Assembly (NCBI RefSeq): GCF_002128425.1
Contig: NZ_NESS01000020.1
Span: 1-52,875 of the forward strand
Length of the DNA: 52,875 nucleotides
Source of the DNA: Gottfriedia acidiceleris
GTDB taxonomy: Bacteria > Bacillota > Bacilli > Bacillales > Bacillaceae_G
Direction of reading: 5' to 3'
The notes beneath the pieces were generated by a model. It searched no databases. It was given only the letters and a program-made list of their open reading frames with translations, and had not been told where the DNA came from. Positions 36,162 to 46,532 of the stretch are shown here, one piece after another. A program made the translations under genes and the position numbers. The stretch's first letter is position 1. The number at the start of each line of letters is the position of its first letter.

Positions 36162-36896
36162 ATGTATAAGGGAAAGTTAAAACAAATTCTATTAATAACA
36201 GATGGTTACTCAAACCATGGTGAAGATCCGTTAGCTGTTTCAAGCCTGGCGCAAGAATACGGTATTACGGTAAATGTAATTGGAATTTTAGATGAAAATG
36301 TACAAAGTGGTGACGGGTTAAAGGAAATCGAAGAAATTGCTAGAGCGGGTGGAGGGATTAGTCAAGTTGTTTACACGAAGCAACTTTCTCAAACCGTCCA
36401 AATGGTTACTAGAAAAGCGATGACACAAACAATTCAAGGATTTGTTAATAAAGAATTAAAGCAAATATTAGGCGACAGTAATTCAATTGAATCACTTCCT
36501 CCTTCAAAGCGAGAAGAGGTATATGAGGTTGTTGAGGATATCGGTGAAACTGTAGGTTTAGAAGTTATTATTTTAGTAGATACAAGTGCTAGTATGAAAG
36601 AAAAACTAGAAACTGTTAAGGAATCATTATTTGATTTACAAATTAGTTTAAACTCAAGAACAGGAGAAAATGCCTACTCATTATTTATATTTCCCGGGAA
36701 ACATGACGATGTAGACAAATTACTAGATTGGACACCTAAATTAGAAAAACTAAATACAATTTTTCCTAAGTTAACGATGGGTGGTATGACACCAACTGGT
36801 CCTGCGCTACGTGAGGCTTTAAACTATTTTAACGAACAAAACTACGATAGAGGTAATAATGGTGATGATGAACAATCAATTGAATGGGCAGATTAA
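36162..36896 (+). CDS. yabS: VWA-domain protein YabS
   Basis: 244-residue protein of unknown role with von Willebrand factor A features. A degenerate motif ILLITDGYSNHGEDP lies near the start. A second, fuller MIDAS-like set, VIILVDTSASMK (DxSxS), lies near residue 132, followed by GGMTPTGPALREAL near 205. ATG 36162 follows GGAGGGG by seven bases. The longer frame from 36120 would start inside the hairpin. It overlaps yabT by 38 bases, which implies coupling between this VWA protein and the kinase. Function is inferred only from domains and context. Confidence 0.85.
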   Translation: MYKGKLKQILLITDGYSNHGEDPLAVSSLAQEYGITVNVIGILDENVQSGDGLKEIEEIARAGGGISQVVYTKQLSQTVQMVTRKAMTQTIQGFVNKELKQILGDSNSIESLPPSKREEVYEVVEDIGETVGLEVIILVDTSASMKEKLETVKESLFDLQISLNSRTGENAYSLFIFPGKHDDVDKLLDWTPKLEKLNTIFPKLTMGGMTPTGPALREALNYFNEQNYDRGNNGDDEQSIEWAD

Positions 36897-37998
36897 TTTA
36901 GCTCCTGGGACTCTCATTACTGGAAAGTGGAATAAAAACAAATACGAAATTAAGAGTTTACTTGGAAATGGAGCAAATGGAACAGTTTATCTAGCATCTG
37001 GAAAAACTGGGGATGTTGCTATTAAACTAAGTAAAGATTCTACTAATATTACGAACGAAGTAAATGTTTTAAAAAAAATCACACAGGTCCAGGATTCATT
37101 CCTTGGGCCTTCTTTTATCGATGTAGACGACTATATAAATCCAGGAACGAATGAATGCTGCTATTACTATGTTATGGAATACGTAAATGGTGTAAGTTTA
37201 CCAAAATTTATTGAAAGAAATGGAATGGAATGGAGTAGTATTTTTATCATACAAGTTTTATCCTTGTTAGATAAATTGCACCATAAGGGCTTCGTTTTTG
37301 GAGATTTAAAAACAGATAATCTACTAGTTACGAAAGAGCCTAATAAAATCCAGTGGGTCGATTTTGGAGGAGTTACTCAAATTGGACGTGCAGTTAAAGA
37401 GTTTACGGAGTTCTTTGATCGTGGTTACTGGGGCTTAGGTTCTAGAAAAGCAGAAATTTCCTATGACTTATTTGCTGTTACGATGATTTTTATCCACTTG
37501 CATTGTAAAAAACAGTTTTTAAAAAATGGGCAGGGAATAAATCAAATTGAACAAGTAATAACTCAAACACAGACTCTTAATCCATATAAAGAATTTCTTA
37601 TGAAAGGATTAAAAGGGGAGTATGTTAGTGCAAGTGCGATGAAACAGGCTCTATTGATGTATGAACAAAAGATAAATGCTACAAAAAAGAAGAAGAGTAA
37701 AAAGGTTCAAACTACTACATCACAAACCAATTCGATTAATCAAACGAGGCAATCGAAAAAACAAAGTCAGTCTGCTAACCAAACAACAAAATCAAAAAAA
37801 AATAGTCAGTCTACAAATCAAACTAGACATTCAAATAGTCAGAATCAAAAACCTAGCCAATCAACACAGACAAGAGCAGCGAACAATGTCCAAGTGAAGC
37901 AAAAGAAAAAAAGAATTCATTGGTTCGAAACATCAACCATTCTCTTGTTAATGGGCTTGGCCTATGCATTATATTTTTACTATCAGTTGAAATTATAG
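36859..37998 (+). CDS. yabT: Serine/threonine protein kinase YabT
   Basis: 379-residue Hanks-type kinase with a C-terminal membrane anchor. In B. subtilis YabT is active at sporulation, is stimulated by DNA and phosphorylates RecA and other DNA-associated proteins. Visible: glycine loop GNGANGTVYLA near 35; the catalytic lysine in VAIKLSK near 53; GDLKTDNLL replacing the usual HRD motif near 145 (as in B. subtilis YabT); and DFGGV near 165. Residues about 275-350 are a low-complexity Q/S/N/K linker. A membrane helix WFETSTILLLMGLAYALYF ends the protein. Start ATG 36859 follows AGAGGT; ATG codons at 36865 and 36868 are alternatives. Confidence 0.9.
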   Translation: MVMMNNQLNGQINLAPGTLITGKWNKNKYEIKSLLGNGANGTVYLASGKTGDVAIKLSKDSTNITNEVNVLKKITQVQDSFLGPSFIDVDDYINPGTNECCYYYVMEYVNGVSLPKFIERNGMEWSSIFIIQVLSLLDKLHHKGFVFGDLKTDNLLVTKEPNKIQWVDFGGVTQIGRAVKEFTEFFDRGYWGLGSRKAEISYDLFAVTMIFIHLHCKKQFLKNGQGINQIEQVITQTQTLNPYKEFLMKGLKGEYVSASAMKQALLMYEQKINATKKKKSKKVQTTTSQTNSINQTRQSKKQSQSANQTTKSKKNSQSTNQTRHSNSQNQKPSQSTQTRAANNVQVKQKKKRIHWFETSTILLLMGLAYALYFYYQLKL

Positions 37999-38062
37999 TA
38001 CTCCAAGTGTTGGAATGGTAACATAAAGATATGAATTTTACTTTCATTAGGAGTATAGGTAA

Positions 38063-39451
38063 ATGGTAATTAATCAATTAAAGGGATTTATAAAACAAAA
38101 CAATATTGTCAGAAACAGTGTCATTGTGATTGGTGTTTCTGGAGGTCCAGACTCGATGGCGTTAGCTCACTCATTTTTATCGATCAGAGAGGACTATGGG
38201 TTCTCGATTATTATCGCACATGTAGATCATATGTTTAGAGGACAAGAATCTTTAGATGATTTGGAATATGTTAAGAATTGGTGCCTCCAGAATAAAGTTC
38301 AATATGAAGGTAAGAGTATAAATGTGAATCAGTATATCGAGGAAACGGGGTTAAGTAGTCAATTGGCGGCAAGGGAATGTCGATATCGTTTTTTTGATGA
38401 AATCATGAAGAAATATGGAGCGAATTATTTAGCGCTAGGTCATCATGGGGAAGATCAAGTTGAAACGATTTTGATGCGGTTAGTAAGAGGTAGCTCGCGG
38501 ATCGGTTACGCCGGCATTAGGGAAAAAAGGTCTTTTAGTACTGGCGAAATTATTCGTCCATTTTTAGATTTAAGAAAACAAGAATTAACTACATATTGTC
38601 AAAAGCAAAGTATTATCCCCCGAAAAGATCCAAGCAATGATAAAGATGTTTACACAAGAAATCGATTTAGACATCATATTCTACCTTTTATTTTTGAAGA
38701 AAACCCAACTGCACAAAAAAGATTCCAGCAGTTTAGTAGACAACATTTGGAAGATGAACTATATTTAATGGAATTAACTGAAGACGCAATGAATACAGTT
38801 ATAAAAAATAAAGAAAAGCAAGCAGTCACTATTGATATTAATCAGTTTTTAAATGTGCCTATATCTTTACAAAGAAGGTGTATTCAACTAATATTAGAAT
38901 ATGTCTACCTATATCTACCTAAAGGCTTGACACAAGGGCATCTTAATTCAATTCTGACTTTATTACGAAATGAAAAATCCACTTGGGAGCAGCATTTACC
39001 TGAAGGACTTTTTGTCACACGCTCATATAATGAATGCACCTTTACATTCGAACAAATGAATGTGAAGGATTATACTATTTCCATTAATGAGCCGGGTGTA
39101 TATGAACTACCAAATGGTTTTTCGATAAAAGTTGAATTAAACAATCAATGTTTTGAACCAAAAAACGACATGTTTATTTGTTCTGTCAAGGATGTTTCTT
39201 TTCCACTCATTGTTCGGAATCGAAAGAATGGTGATCGAATGTCATTAAAAGGTATGAATGGGTCAAAAAAGTTAAAAGATATATTTATTGATGAAAAAAT
39301 GAAACAATCATTACGTGATGAATGGCCAATAATTACGGATAGTCAAAATAACATATTATGGGTACCTTTCGTAAAGAAATCTGCATTTGAAAGAAATTTT
39401 TCGACAGATGAGTCACTCATTGCAATACAGGTGGTTTCTAAGAGTTTCTAG
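38063..39451 (+). CDS. tilS: tRNA(Ile)-lysidine synthase
   Basis: 462-residue N-type ATP pyrophosphatase that converts C34 of tRNA-Ile (CAU) to lysidine, so that it reads AUA. The PP-loop GVSGGPDSMAL is at residues about 24-34. ALGHHGEDQVETILMRL near 130 and the C-terminal TilS domain with RNRKNGDRMSLKGMNGSKKLKDIFID near 390-415 are visible. ATG 38063 follows ATTAGGAGTATAGG. TACTCC at 37999-38004 could pair with GGAGTA of that site. hpt and then ftsH follow, the conserved tilS-hpt-ftsH order. Essential in B. subtilis. Confidence 0.95.
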   Translation: MVINQLKGFIKQNNIVRNSVIVIGVSGGPDSMALAHSFLSIREDYGFSIIIAHVDHMFRGQESLDDLEYVKNWCLQNKVQYEGKSINVNQYIEETGLSSQLAARECRYRFFDEIMKKYGANYLALGHHGEDQVETILMRLVRGSSRIGYAGIREKRSFSTGEIIRPFLDLRKQELTTYCQKQSIIPRKDPSNDKDVYTRNRFRHHILPFIFEENPTAQKRFQQFSRQHLEDELYLMELTEDAMNTVIKNKEKQAVTIDINQFLNVPISLQRRCIQLILEYVYLYLPKGLTQGHLNSILTLLRNEKSTWEQHLPEGLFVTRSYNECTFTFEQMNVKDYTISINEPGVYELPNGFSIKVELNNQCFEPKNDMFICSVKDVSFPLIVRNRKNGDRMSLKGMNGSKKLKDIFIDEKMKQSLRDEWPIITDSQNNILWVPFVKKSAFERNFSTDESLIAIQVVSKSF

Positions 39452-39460
39452 GAGGAAAAG

Positions 39461-40000
39461 ATGAAACAAGACATTCAACAAGTATTAGTAAGTGAAGAGG
39501 CAATTCAACAAAAAGTAGTAGAATTAGGTGCAGTACTAACTGAAGAGTACAAAGACCGCTTTCCACTAGTAGTGGGTGTTTTAAAAGGAGCTCTTCCGTT
39601 CATGTCTGATCTTATCAAGCATATTGATACATATATCGAAATTGATTTTATGGATGTTTCTAGTTATGGACATAGTACAGTTTCTTCTGGTGAAGTAAAA
39701 ATTGTGAAAGATTTAAATACTTCTGTAGAAGGAAGAGATGTAATCATTCTAGAAGATATTATTGATAGTGGTCTAACTTTAAATTATTTAGTTGAACTAT
39801 TTAAACATCGCAAAGCTAATACAGTTAAGATCGTTACTTTATTAGATAAGCCAAGCGGACGTAAAGCAAATATTGAGGCTGATTTAGTTGGTTTCGAAGT
39901 ACCAGATGCTTTCGTAGTAGGATATGGTTTAGATTATATTGAACGTTATCGAAACCTGCCATATGTTGGCGTTTTAAAGCCTGAAGTATACACGAAATAA
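39461..40000 (+). CDS. hpt: Hypoxanthine-guanine phosphoribosyltransferase
   Basis: 179-residue purine salvage enzyme that joins PRPP to hypoxanthine or guanine. The PRPP-binding loop [14 protein letters not shown] lies near residues 94-107, and the dinucleotide motif [11 protein letters not shown] near 43. ATG 39461 follows TAGGAGGAAA, nine bases after the tilS stop. TilS and HprT are reported to interact and activate ftsH in B. subtilis. Confidence 0.95.
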   Translation: MKQDIQQVLVSEEAIQQKVVELGAVLTEEYKDRFPLVVGVLKGALPFMSDLIKHIDTYIEIDFMDVSSYGHSTVSSGEVKIVKDLNTSVEGRDVIILEDIIDSGLTLNYLVELFKHRKANTVKIVTLLDKPSGRKANIEADLVGFEVPDAFVVGYGLDYIERYRNLPYVGVLKPEVYTK

Positions 40001-40019
40001 GTCAAGTTTTATTCGTTTG

Positions 40020-40048
40020 TTTACATGGTATAACTATGCTACTATATA
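40020..40048 (+). promoter_or_regulatory. Promoter of ftsH (sigma-A)
   Basis: TTTACA 40020-40025, 17-base spacer, TATATA 40043-40048, about 34 bases before the ftsH start codon. Confidence 0.6.
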
Positions 40049-40081
40049 AAGTAATTAAATTGAAAGAGAGGAGGTTTGGAA

Positions 40082-41998
40082 TTGAATCGAATTTTCCGTA
40101 ATACAGTCTTTTACATATTAATCTTCTTAGTTGTGATTGGTGTTGTTACATATTTCAATGGGCCAGAATCTCAAGTTAAGAAAGTAAGTTACGATACATT
40201 TTATACTAAGTTACAAAAAGGAGATGTTAGCAGCTTAACATCTATCCAACCTAAAAATGGAGTGTACATAGTAAGAGGTCATTTTACAGATGTAAAAAAA
40301 GGCGAATCTTTCCAAACTCAAGTACCAATTAGTGACGAAACGACAAAAATAGTTAACAAAGCAGTTGCTGACTATAAAATAAAGGCTAATTGGAATCCAG
40401 CTGAAACAACAAGTGCATGGGTGCAAATCTTCACTTCACTCATCCCATTTGTTATTATTTTCATTCTTTTCTTCTTCTTAATGAATCAAGCACAAGGTGG
40501 CGGAAGCCGTGTTATGAACTTTGGGAAGAGCAAAGCTCGTCTTTATAATGACGAGAAAAAGAAAGTACGTTTTAAAGATGTTGCAGGTGCAGATGAAGAG
40601 AAGCAAGAGCTTGTTGAAGTAGTAGAGTTCTTGAAGGATCCTCGTAAATTTGCTGAATTAGGTGCAAGAATTCCTAAAGGGGTACTATTAGTAGGACCTC
40701 CTGGTACAGGTAAAACATTATTAGCGAGAGCTGTTGCGGGAGAAGCTGGAGTTCCATTCTTCTCAATCAGTGGTTCTGATTTCGTTGAAATGTTTGTAGG
40801 GGTCGGTGCTTCTCGTGTTCGTGATTTATTTGAAAATGCGAAGAAAAACGCTCCTTGTATCATATTTATAGATGAGATCGATGCTGTAGGTCGTCAACGT
40901 GGTGCTGGACTAGGTGGAGGTCACGATGAACGTGAACAAACATTAAACCAGTTACTTGTTGAAATGGATGGTTTTGGTGCAAACGAGGGTATTATTATCA
41001 TCGCTGCAACAAACCGTGCAGATGTATTAGATCCAGCGTTATTACGTCCAGGACGTTTTGACCGACAAATTACTGTTGATCGCCCTGATGTAATTGGACG
41101 TGAAGCAGTATTAAAAGTACATTCAAGAAATAAACCATTGTCTCCAGAGGTAGACTTAAAAGCTATCGCTCAAAGAACTCCTGGATTCTCTGGTGCAGAT
41201 TTAGAGAATTTATTAAACGAAGCGGCATTAGTTGCGGCTCGTCGTGATAAAAAGAAAATCGATATGCTTGATATTGACGAAGCAACTGACCGTGTTATTG
41301 CGGGACCTGCTAAGAAAAATAAAGTTATATCTGAAAAAGAGCGTAAAATTGTTGCGTTCCATGAAGCTGGACATACGGTTATTGGCCAAGTGTTGGATGA
41401 GGCTGAGATGGTTCATAAAGTAACAATTGTACCTCGTGGTCAAGCTGGTGGATATGCAGTAATGCTTCCAAAAGAAGATCGTTACTTTATGACAAAACCA
41501 GAATTACTTGATAAAATTTGTGGTCTACTTGGTGGACGTGTTGCTGAAGAAGTGGTATTTGGTGAAGTAAGTACAGGGGCTCATAATGACTTCCAACGTG
41601 CAACAGGTATTGCTCGTCGTATGGTTACTGAGTTCGGTATGAGCGACAAACTAGGTCCATTACAATTTGGTCAATCTCAAGGAGGTAATGTATTCCTTGG
41701 TAGAGACTTTAATAATGAACAAAATTATAGTGATAAAATTGCTTATGAAATAGACGTAGAGATTCAAACAATCATTAAAGAATGTTATGCAAAAGCAACT
41801 GATATTATTAAGACGCATCGCGATAAATTAGACTTGCTTGCTAACACATTATTAGAAGTAGAAACTCTAGATGCAAAAGGAATTAAGAGTCTTTGGGAAC
41901 AAGGAACACTTCCTCCATCTCCAACTTCAAAAGACGAGGTTAAAGTTAACATTTCTAAAAAGAATGATGAACCAACTGAGCCTAAAATCACTGAATAA
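40082..41998 (+). CDS. ftsH: ATP-dependent zinc metalloprotease FtsH
   Basis: 638-residue membrane-anchored AAA+ protease for quality control; in B. subtilis it also helps sporulation by degrading the phosphatases that drain the phosphorelay. Two membrane helices (about 6-25 and 115-137) flank an external domain. The AAA module has Walker A GPPGTGKT near 206-213, Walker [10 protein letters not shown] near 261, and the SRH region. The zinc site is HEAGH near 427. A poorly conserved charged tail ends the protein. TTG 40082 gives M-N-R-I-F-R-N-T as in B. subtilis, seven bases after GAGGAGG; a TTG at 40076 is too close to that site. Confidence 0.97.
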   Translation: MNRIFRNTVFYILIFLVVIGVVTYFNGPESQVKKVSYDTFYTKLQKGDVSSLTSIQPKNGVYIVRGHFTDVKKGESFQTQVPISDETTKIVNKAVADYKIKANWNPAETTSAWVQIFTSLIPFVIIFILFFFLMNQAQGGGSRVMNFGKSKARLYNDEKKKVRFKDVAGADEEKQELVEVVEFLKDPRKFAELGARIPKGVLLVGPPGTGKTLLARAVAGEAGVPFFSISGSDFVEMFVGVGASRVRDLFENAKKNAPCIIFIDEIDAVGRQRGAGLGGGHDEREQTLNQLLVEMDGFGANEGIIIIAATNRADVLDPALLRPGRFDRQITVDRPDVIGREAVLKVHSRNKPLSPEVDLKAIAQRTPGFSGADLENLLNEAALVAARRDKKKIDMLDIDEATDRVIAGPAKKNKVISEKERKIVAFHEAGHTVIGQVLDEAEMVHKVTIVPRGQAGGYAVMLPKEDRYFMTKPELLDKICGLLGGRVAEEVVFGEVSTGAHNDFQRATGIARRMVTEFGMSDKLGPLQFGQSQGGNVFLGRDFNNEQNYSDKIAYEIDVEIQTIIKECYAKATDIIKTHRDKLDLLANTLLEVETLDAKGIKSLWEQGTLPPSPTSKDEVKVNISKKNDEPTEPKITE

Positions 41999-42003
41999 AA
42001 ATT

Positions 42004-42038
42004 AAGAGTGTCTTTCTAGACACTCTTTCTTTTTGTTT
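42004..42038 (+). terminator. Terminator after ftsH
   Basis: Perfect 10-bp AAGAGTGTCT 42004-42013 with AGACACTCTT 42018-42027, loop TTCT, then TCTTTTTG. The following 42039-42240 holds no gene; TGTTATCAT near 42160-42168 is a possible extended -10. Confidence 0.92.
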
Positions 42039-42250
42039 ATTGATCAAAAATCAAAGGACAAGACTTTGAAAAAAAATCGGTTCAATGAAGCGTTTTAAAA
42101 AACCTATGCGACCCCATTCCTGAAGTAAAGCATCTATTTTTAAACTACTATCAACTTGTGTTATCATTATTTTTATAGTGATTAAAAAATGTACTTGAAA
42201 CAAAAAATATAAAAAATGTTTATTTTTGAAATGGAGAGACGGTGGATTAT

Positions 42251-43015
42251 ATGTTGTTTGTAATCGATGTAGGAAATACAAATACTGTTTTAGGTGTTTA
42301 TCAAGAAGACGAGTTAATACATCACTGGAGAATTGAGACGAATCGTTATAAAACGGAAGATGAGTACGGTATGGTCATTGGTTCATTACTTGAATATGCA
42401 GGTATTGGATTTGATGAGTTTCATGCAGTTATTATTTCATCAGTTGTCCCACCGATTATGTTCTCATTGGAAAGAATGGCAACAAAATACTTTAAACAAA
42501 AGCCACTTATCGTTGGTCCTGGTATAAAAACAGGTTTAAACATAAAATATGATAATCCGAAAGAAGTAGGCGCGGACCGAATTGTTAATGCGGTTGCTGG
42601 AATTGCACAATACGGAAGTCCGTTGATTATAGTAGATTTCGGAACAGCTACTACATATTGTTATATAGATGAAAATAAAAATTACATCGGTGGAGCTATT
42701 GCACCAGGAATCAATATATCAACAGAGGCTTTATATACAAAGGCTTCAAAACTACCGCGTATTGAGCTTTCAAGACCTTCTAACATTGTCGGTCGTACAA
42801 CTGTGGAGGCAATGCAAGTTGGTATCTTATATGGTTATGTAGGTCAAGTTGAAGGTATTGTAAAACGAATGAAAGCACAAGCAAAGGTAGAACCTACTGT
42901 TATAGCAACAGGCGGTCTTGCATCATTAATATCCAAGGAATCGGATATCATAGATGTTATGGATCCGTATTTAACATTAAAAGGGTTACATTTAATTTAT
43001 AAACGAAATTCATAA
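42251..43015 (+). CDS. coaX: Type III pantothenate kinase CoaX
   Basis: 254-residue ASKHA-fold kinase that phosphorylates pantothenate, the first step of coenzyme A synthesis. [13 protein letters not shown] at the N-terminus, ISSVVPP near 60, [10 protein letters not shown] near 108 and VDFGTATTY near 128 (catalytic aspartate region) are visible. ATG 42251 gives the family N-terminus, with GGTGG six bases upstream; GTG 42242 behind GGAGAG would add three residues and cannot be excluded. hslO follows after 13 bases. Confidence 0.94.
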   Translation: MLFVIDVGNTNTVLGVYQEDELIHHWRIETNRYKTEDEYGMVIGSLLEYAGIGFDEFHAVIISSVVPPIMFSLERMATKYFKQKPLIVGPGIKTGLNIKYDNPKEVGADRIVNAVAGIAQYGSPLIIVDFGTATTYCYIDENKNYIGGAIAPGINISTEALYTKASKLPRIELSRPSNIVGRTTVEAMQVGILYGYVGQVEGIVKRMKAQAKVEPTVIATGGLASLISKESDIIDVMDPYLTLKGLHLIYKRNS

Positions 43016-43028
43016 AAAGGGGTACAAT

Positions 43029-43904
43029 ATGAAAGATTATTTAGTAAAAGCATTAGCTTTTAATGGTGAAGTCCGTGCTTATAGCGTTAGATCAACAAAT
43101 ATTGTAAAAGAAGCTCAAGAACGTCATGACACATGGTCAAACGCTTCTGCTGCTTTAGGTCGTACACTAACAGCTGCTACAATGATGGGTGCTATGTTAA
43201 AAGGCGACGAAAAATTAACTTTAAAGGTTGAGGGTAATGGCCCAATTGGCCATATTTTAGTCGATAGTAATGCAAAAGGTGAAGTACGAGGGTATGTACA
43301 AAATCCGCATGTTCAAACTGAACTTAACAAACATGGAAAAATAGATGTAGCTAAAGCCGTTGGTACTGTAGGTACAATCTCGGTTGTTAAAGATATTGGT
43401 ATGAGAGAACCTTTCACAGGCTCAGTACCTATTGTATCAGGTGAACTAGGTGAAGACTTCACTTACTATTTTGCTGTATCTGAACAAACACCTTCATCTG
43501 TAGGTGTCGGCGTATTAGTAAACCCTGATCATTCGATTTTAGCAAGTGGAGGATTTATTATTCAAATCTTACCTGGTGCTAGTGAAGAATGTATTACGCA
43601 AATTGAAAATCGTTTAAAAACAATTAAACCGGTTTCTAAGCTAATTGAAGAAGGGCTTACTCCAGAAGAAATTCTATACGAAGTGTTAGGAAAAGAAGAA
43701 GTTAAAGTTTTAGAAACAATGGATGTAAAATTCCAATGTCAATGCTCAAGAGAGAGAATTGAGGGTGCTCTTTTAAGTATTGGTAAACAAGAATTACAAT
43801 TAATATTAGATGAAGATGGAGAAGCAGAAGTAACATGTCATTTCTGCAATCAACCTTATCATTATTCTGAAGAGCAATTAAAAGAATTAATTAACAAATT
43901 GTAG
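43029..43904 (+). CDS. hslO: Redox-regulated chaperone Hsp33
   Basis: 291-residue holdase activated by oxidative unfolding. The C-terminal zinc switch shows the expected four cysteines, CQC near 237-239 and CHFC near 270-273 (CxC...CxxC). The N-terminal part has the family start [22 protein letters not shown] 43029 follows AAAAGGGG. In B. subtilis the PrsA-like yacD and then cysK come next; here yacD is missing. Confidence 0.95.
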   Translation: MKDYLVKALAFNGEVRAYSVRSTNIVKEAQERHDTWSNASAALGRTLTAATMMGAMLKGDEKLTLKVEGNGPIGHILVDSNAKGEVRGYVQNPHVQTELNKHGKIDVAKAVGTVGTISVVKDIGMREPFTGSVPIVSGELGEDFTYYFAVSEQTPSSVGVGVLVNPDHSILASGGFIIQILPGASEECITQIENRLKTIKPVSKLIEEGLTPEEILYEVLGKEEVKVLETMDVKFQCQCSRERIEGALLSIGKQELQLILDEDGEAEVTCHFCNQPYHYSEEQLKELINKL

Positions 43905-43936
43905 GTGAAAATTGAAGGGATTTGTCGAACTTTCTT

Positions 43937-43954
43937 TTCATAATTTATTATGAA
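43937..43954. promoter_or_regulatory. Perfect dyad upstream of the cysK promoter
   Basis: TTCATAAT 43937-43944 and ATTATGAA 43947-43954 form an 8-bp dyad with a 2-base centre. Outer bases CTTTCT near 43930 and AGAAAG near 43980 can also pair. No T tract follows, so it is not a standard hslO terminator. An operator is possible; it does not resemble a CymR site that I can recall exactly. Confidence 0.3.
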
Positions 43955-43985
43955 TTTCATACAAGTTATGTATAAGAGAAAGTAA

Positions 43986-44014
43986 TTGACAGATTCTTTT
44001 GTTTTTTACATAAT
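43986..44014 (+). promoter_or_regulatory. Promoter of cysK (sigma-A)
   Basis: TTGACA 43986-43991, 17-base spacer, CATAAT 44009-44014. No S-box or T-box leader lies between it and the gene. Confidence 0.65.
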
Positions 44015-44058
44015 GTATATTAAACAGGTCAATATACTAGGGATTAGGAGTGGATGAA

Positions 44059-44979
44059 ATGAAAGTTGCAAATTCAGTTTACGAATTAATCGGTAGAACT
44101 CCAATTGTAAAACTTAACAGATTAGTAGACGAGGACAGCGCGGATATTTACTTAAAACTAGAGTTTATGAATCCTGGTAGTAGTGTAAAAGATCGTATTG
44201 CTCTTGCGATGATTGAGGATTCAGAGAAAAAAGGTTTAATAAAACCAGGTGATACAATAATTGAACCAACTAGTGGAAATACTGGTATTGGATTAGCGAT
44301 GGTAGCAGCTGCTAAAGGCTATAAAACAATTCTAGTAATGCCAGAAACAATGAGTATTGAGAGACGAAACTTATTACGTGCATATGGCGCAGAATTAGTT
44401 CTAACTCCAGGCCCTGAAGGAATGGGAGGAGCAATTCGTAAAGCAGATGAATTAGCAAAAGAAAATGGGTATTTCGTTCCACAACAGTTTAATAATATTG
44501 CAAATCCTGAAGTCCACCGTTTAACAACTGGTCCTGAAATTGTTGAACAAATGGGAGATCAACTTGATGCCTTCATTTCAGGAGTAGGTACTGGAGGAAC
44601 AATCTCTGGTGCTGGAGCTGTTTTAAAAGAAGCATACCCTGGAATTAATATTGTTGCAGTTGAACCTGAAGATTCTCCGGTTTTATCGGGTGGTAAACCA
44701 GGGCCGCATAAAATTCAAGGTATTGGAGCAGGGTTTATACCTGAAACTTTGAACACGGATATTTATGATGAAATCGTACAAATTAAAAATGACGATGCAA
44801 TGGAGACGGCTAGAAAAGTAGCAAAAGAAGAAGGTATACTTGTAGGTATTTCTTCTGGTGCAGCAATTAGTGCCGCAATACAAGTTGCAAAAAAACTTGG
44901 AAAAGGTAAAAAAGTACTTGCGATCATACCAAGTAATGGAGAGCGTTATTTAAGTACAGCATTATACCAATTTGAGTAA
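44059..44979 (+). CDS. cysK: Cysteine synthase (O-acetylserine sulfhydrylase)
   Basis: 306-residue PLP enzyme that makes cysteine from O-acetylserine and sulfide. The PLP lysine is K44 in PGSSVKDR. The substrate loop EPTSGNTG is near 71-78, the phosphate-binding GVGTGGT near 175-181, and the C-terminal SSGAA near 262. ATG 44059 follows TTAGGAG; the upstream GTG at 44050 overlaps that site. Monocistronic, with its own promoter and terminator. Confidence 0.96.
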   Translation: MKVANSVYELIGRTPIVKLNRLVDEDSADIYLKLEFMNPGSSVKDRIALAMIEDSEKKGLIKPGDTIIEPTSGNTGIGLAMVAAAKGYKTILVMPETMSIERRNLLRAYGAELVLTPGPEGMGGAIRKADELAKENGYFVPQQFNNIANPEVHRLTTGPEIVEQMGDQLDAFISGVGTGGTISGAGAVLKEAYPGINIVAVEPEDSPVLSGGKPGPHKIQGIGAGFIPETLNTDIYDEIVQIKNDDAMETARKVAKEEGILVGISSGAAISAAIQVAKKLGKGKKVLAIIPSNGERYLSTALYQFE

Positions 44980-44989
44980 TTTTTTAAAT

Positions 44990-45020
44990 CCCTTTGCTGG
45001 CTGCAAAGGGGTTTTTTGTT
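44990..45020 (+). terminator. Terminator after cysK
   Basis: CCCTTTGC 44990-44997 pairs with GCAAAGGG 45003-45010, loop TGGCT, followed by GTTTTTTG. Confidence 0.92.
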
Positions 45021-45101
45021 TTTCCATAAAATGCTTTGATGTATACTTCCTACTTTTTGTGTAAAATGAAAAAAGAAGCGCTATCAGAGGGGGATATTCA
45101 C

Positions 45102-46532
45102 ATGAATTATGAAATCTTTTCAAAAGTTATTAATTATACTACTCCATTCTTTAAACACTTTGTAGAAACGGTAAAAGAGAAAAAGAATGCCGTACTTCTT
45201 GAAAGTGGTCGTGACGGTAGATATTCAATTATGGCTTCAAATCCCGTTGCGAAGTTATATGGGAAGGATAATAAATTAACGGTTGAAGTAGGGATTGAGG
45301 GATACTCAGGGAAAGTGGAGTATGAAGGAAATCCAATTGAGTTAGCAAAGGAATATCTATCTAAATATAAAACAGAAAAAAGAGATGATTTACCACCATT
45401 CCAAGGAGGAGCAATCGGTTATTTCACATATGACTGCAATCATTATATCGAAGACTTACCGTCATTAGCTGAGGATGTCTATAATATTCCAGATGTCTAT
45501 TTATTAATCTTCCATGAAGTGGTTATATATGACCATCAAGAAAATCAATTATATTTTATTGTTATAGATGAAATGAAAAATGCTGGTAAGGCACAGGAAC
45601 GACTAGACTCTTTAGAAGAGTTCTTCATTAGCGAAGTAGAGCAAATCGATTTGTCTAGACTAACTTCTACTGAAGAGATACAAAAAACAATTTATATGTC
45701 TGAACAAAAATTTACAGATGCTGTTGGAAATGTTAAAGAATATATCAGTGCGGGAGATGTCTTCCAGGTAAATTTATCTGTACTACAATCTGAGACATTG
45801 GTTACAGAGCCACTCTATATATACGAGCAACTTAGAGAAATAAATCCTTCACCATATATGTCCTATTTAGATTTTGACGAGTTTCAAATTGTTAGTTGCT
45901 CACCAGAGCTATTAGTAGCAAAACGTGATCAAGAAGTTTGGACAAGACCAATAGCAGGTACAAGGTCTCGTGGTAAAACAGTTGAAGAAGAACAACAACT
46001 GATGGAAGAATTACGTTCAAATGAAAAAGAACAGGCTGAGCATATTATGCTAGTTGATTTAGAGCGCAATGATTTAGGAAGAGTATGCGAGTATGGAACT
46101 GTTGAAGTAGACGAACTATTAGTAATCGAAAAGTATTCGCATGTAATGCATCTTGTTTCAAATGTTAGAGGTAAACTACAAAAGGATAAAGACTCATTTG
46201 ATTTATTAAAAGCAGTATTTCCCGGGGGAACAATAACAGGAGCTCCGAAAATTCGCACGATGGAAATTATTGAAGAACTAGAGCCAACGAAGCGCGGCAT
46301 TTATACAGGTTCTGTTGGATGGATTAGCTTCAATGGAGATATGGAATTAAACATTACAATTCGAACAATGATTACAAAAGACCAGCAAGCATTTGTACAA
46401 GCTGGTGCTGGTATTGTTATTGATTCAAATCCAAAACATGAGTATCTAGAAAGTCTTAAGAAAGCTCAAGCTTTATGGACAGCTAAGAAAGTAAGTGAAG
46501 AAAAAGCTAAGTTGGGTGGGAATGTAAAATGA
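45102..46532 (+). CDS. pabB: Aminodeoxychorismate synthase component I
   Basis: 476-residue chorismate-binding enzyme that, with PabA, makes 4-amino-4-deoxychorismate for folate. The C-terminal chorismate-binding core is clear: [10 protein letters not shown] near 288, [10 protein letters not shown] near 303, [11 protein letters not shown] near 340, and [16 protein letters not shown] near 390-405. ATG 45102 follows AGAGGGGG; the longer frame from 45036 lacks a site. First gene of pabB-pabA-pabC-folP-folB-folK, with junctions that overlap by four bases or are one base apart. The same fold occurs in TrpE, but the neighbours decide for PabB. Confidence 0.93.
   Translation: MNYEIFSKVINYTTPFFKHFVETVKEKKNAVLLESGRDGRYSIMASNPVAKLYGKDNKLTVEVGIEGYSGKVEYEGNPIELAKEYLSKYKTEKRDDLPPFQGGAIGYFTYDCNHYIEDLPSLAEDVYNIPDVYLLIFHEVVIYDHQENQLYFIVIDEMKNAGKAQERLDSLEEFFISEVEQIDLSRLTSTEEIQKTIYMSEQKFTDAVGNVKEYISAGDVFQVNLSVLQSETLVTEPLYIYEQLREINPSPYMSYLDFDEFQIVSCSPELLVAKRDQEVWTRPIAGTRSRGKTVEEEQQLMEELRSNEKEQAEHIMLVDLERNDLGRVCEYGTVEVDELLVIEKYSHVMHLVSNVRGKLQKDKDSFDLLKAVFPGGTITGAPKIRTMEIIEELEPTKRGIYTGSVGWISFNGDMELNITIRTMITKDQQAFVQAGAGIVIDSNPKHEYLESLKKAQALWTAKKVSEEKAKLGGNVK

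Noticed and set aside
43905-44058. S-box (SAM) riboswitch before cysK
   Set aside because: The sequence is too short and lacks the conserved core; the hairpins are simple dyads.
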